Source: Amulumruptor sp947039275
GTDB taxonomy: Bacteria > Bacteroidota > Bacteroidia > Bacteroidales > Muribaculaceae
DNA: 64,000 bases
Assembly (NCBI GenBank): GCA_947039275.1
Contig: CAMQYL010000005.1
Location: 1 to 64,000 of the forward strand
Direction: 5' to 3'
The translations under genes and the position numbers were made by a program. A model generated the notes under the pieces. The model ran no database searches, was not told where the DNA came from, and saw only the letters and a program-made list of their open reading frames with translations. This document shows, one piece after another, positions 62,822 to 64,000 of the stretch. Numbering within the stretch: the stretch's first letter is position 1; each line of letters starts with the position of its first letter.

Positions 62822-63445
62822 ATGAAATTTCGTCAATGGATTGTGCTGACCGCACTCCTGATGGTTACAACTACAGCTCTCAACGCACAGACAGCCGCTG
62901 TCAAGACCAACCTCATCGGCTGGGCAACCACCAATCTCAACATCGGAGCCGAACTCGGTGTGGGGCGCAAGTCGACCGTGCAGATATTCGGTACGCTCAA
63001 CCCCTGGGATTTCGGAGATCTCAAGCGCTACCGCTTCTGGAACGTCATGCCTGAATACCGTTATTTCTTTTGCGAGAAGTTCAACGGACATTTTGTGGGT
63101 ATACACGCTCTCGGCGGCCAGTACAACATGCGTAACGTCAAATTTCCGCCGATAGGCTCTGCAAGCGGATTCCCCGACCTGACCAACGAGGAAAACGGGC
63201 CTATGATGACCAACGACGGGGTCATGAAAGCTCGTCATGTGGAAGGCTGGTATGTCGGAGCCGGATTGACCTACGGCTACCAGTGGATGCTCAGCAAGCG
63301 GTGGAACCTTGAAGCCGAGATTGGCGCAGGATACGCCTACTCACCCCTCAAACTGTATGGTCGCTGCAACACCCTCATCGAAGAGAAGAAAATCAGCTAC
63401 TTCGGACTGACCAAAGTAGGCTTGAGCATCATGTACATGTTCTGA
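62822..63445 (+). CDS. DUF3575 family exported protein
   Basis: A 207-residue protein with a signal peptide (cut after ALNAQ). The DUF3575 pattern AAVKTNLIGWATTNLNIGAE is followed by beta strands and ends in TKVGLSIMYMF, an outer-membrane-barrel-like C-terminus. DUF3575 genes sit next to DUF3868 and fimbrillin genes in Bacteroidales fimbria-like operons, as here. Function within fimbria assembly or anchoring is inferred. Confidence 0.88.
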   Translation: MKFRQWIVLTALLMVTTTALNAQTAAVKTNLIGWATTNLNIGAELGVGRKSTVQIFGTLNPWDFGDLKRYRFWNVMPEYRYFFCEKFNGHFVGIHALGGQYNMRNVKFPPIGSASGFPDLTNEENGPMMTNDGVMKARHVEGWYVGAGLTYGYQWMLSKRWNLEAEIGAGYAYSPLKLYGRCNTLIEEKKISYFGLTKVGLSIMYMF

Positions 63446-63507
63446 TGCTACTCATCCCACACCCATTATATCGCACACATCCAACGAAGCAATACATTCA
63501 TAACATC

Positions 63508-64000
63508 ATGAATATCAAGCATATCGCACTCTCACTGGCAGCAGTGGCAGCCATCATGCCCACTGCCATGGCGGGACAAAAAAACCAGGCAACACTCCAG
63601 GCTGTGAAATTTTCCAATGTCGACCTTGTGCGCAAGGGCGATAAGATGACCGTGACCTTTGACGTGGATGTCACAGACCTGAAACTCAAGCGTGACCAGC
63701 AGATCATCTATACCCCCGTGCTCGTAGGAGAAGGGGATTCTATAGCATTCGGCAAGATTGTGCTCAACGGCCGCAACGTAGCCCTCAAAGAGGAGCGTGA
63801 ACCCCAGCGTCGCATAGCCGGAGCCAATACCATGCGCCGCTACAACGGAACCGCCCAGACAGTCAATGTATCAGAGACTGTACCCTTTGCCGAGTGGATG
63901 AACTACTCCAAGCTCTACCTCGCCGAAGACCTCTGCGGATGCGGCACACTCCAGGACCAGGACCGCGTGCCGGTAGGCGAATTTGACAACCGCCCCGCGC
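63508..64000 (+). CDS. DUF3868 domain protein, N-terminal part (runs off the window)
   Basis: An open frame from the ATG at 63508 to the window end, 164 codons visible and no stop. It starts with a signal peptide (MNIKHIALSLAAVAAIMPTA), then a beta-rich domain (KFSNVDLVRKGDKMTVTFDV, IIYTPVLVGEGDSIAFGKIV) typical of DUF3868. It lies 62 bases after the DUF3575 gene, the usual order in fimbria-like operons of Bacteroidales. The C-terminal part, and any OmpA-like domain, lies outside the window. Confidence 0.84.
   Translation, partial: MNIKHIALSLAAVAAIMPTAMAGQKNQATLQAVKFSNVDLVRKGDKMTVTFDVDVTDLKLKRDQQIIYTPVLVGEGDSIAFGKIVLNGRNVALKEEREPQRRIAGANTMRRYNGTAQTVNVSETVPFAEWMNYSKLYLAEDLCGCGTLQDQDRVPVGEFDNRPA

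Noticed and set aside
1..64000. tRNA or rRNA genes
   Set aside because: No cloverleaf with a CCA-compatible acceptor stem and T-loop, and no rRNA core sequence, was recognised in the intergenic stretches by eye.

Overview
The window looks like chromosomal DNA of a gut Bacteroidales bacterium, most likely of the Muribaculaceae (S24-7) type. Many genes are preceded by the Bacteroidetes sigma-ABfr -7 element (TAnnTTTG), and Shine-Dalgarno sequences are largely absent. The gene content fits too: a fumarate reductase/succinate dehydrogenase operon in the order cytochrome b, flavoprotein, iron-sulfur protein, a DUF6377 membrane-bound regulator, a DUF4143 ATPase, a DAHP synthase-chorismate mutase fusion, and a DUF3575/DUF3868 fimbria-type pair. 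Coding sequence is moderately GC-rich. Family and genus are inferences from this pattern. No rRNA, tRNA, CRISPR array, prophage or intact IS element was found.

Layout. 0.15-5.9 kb: a VKOR disulfide-formation protein, two polytopic GT-C-like membrane proteins on divergent promoters, and a FAD oxidoreductase. 6-9.9 kb: a low-GC AAA/DUF4143 ATPase, lrgA-lrgB and purM. 9.9-20.4 kb: a membrane-anchored HTH regulator, then a same-strand run of six exported proteins: a class C beta-lactamase-like serine hydrolase, a YdjC deacetylase fused to a second such hydrolase, a type B carboxylesterase, a TonB-receptor-like barrel without a visible plug, an XynZ/Fes-like esterase and a DUF2490 barrel. 20.5-22.7 kb: an MltF-like lytic transglycosylase and efp. 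22.9-27.1 kb: pheA, an aminotransferase, DAHPS-chorismate mutase and tyrA, preceded by an aromatic-rich leader peptide and a terminator/antiterminator pair. 27.5-31.5 kb: an outer-membrane protein, a DUF3332 lipoprotein, ahpF and ahpC. 31.6-32.5 kb: an AT-richer pair of unknown genes. 33-40.2 kb: ybaK, aroC, a YhcC-type radical SAM protein, gyrB and rnr. 40.3-41.8 kb: a third GT-C-like protein. 41.9-48 kb: an RND heavy-metal efflux operon led by a small His-rich exported protein. 48-53.6 kb: a Rel/SpoT (p)ppGpp enzyme, a PgpH-type HD phosphodiesterase, a LOG protein and a B3/4-domain protein. 54.6-58.9 kb: frdCAB/sdhCAB and a DUF4405 protein. 59.3-62.4 kb: topB and mazG. 62.8-64 kb: the start of a DUF3575-DUF3868 operon.

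The intergenic DNA is unusually structured. At least four dispersed repeat types occupy the gaps: REP-like palindromes starting GTAGGGAC, often as inverted pairs; two larger nested-palindrome elements, here called A and B, each present twice; and 9-bp-period tandem repeats just after stop codons.

The strongest regulatory find is the phe/tyr attenuator at 22.9-23.1 kb, a complete ribosome-mediated attenuation module readable from sequence alone. The strongest candidate for an undescribed system is the exported ester/amide-hydrolase cluster with its own barrel at 11.9-20.4 kb.
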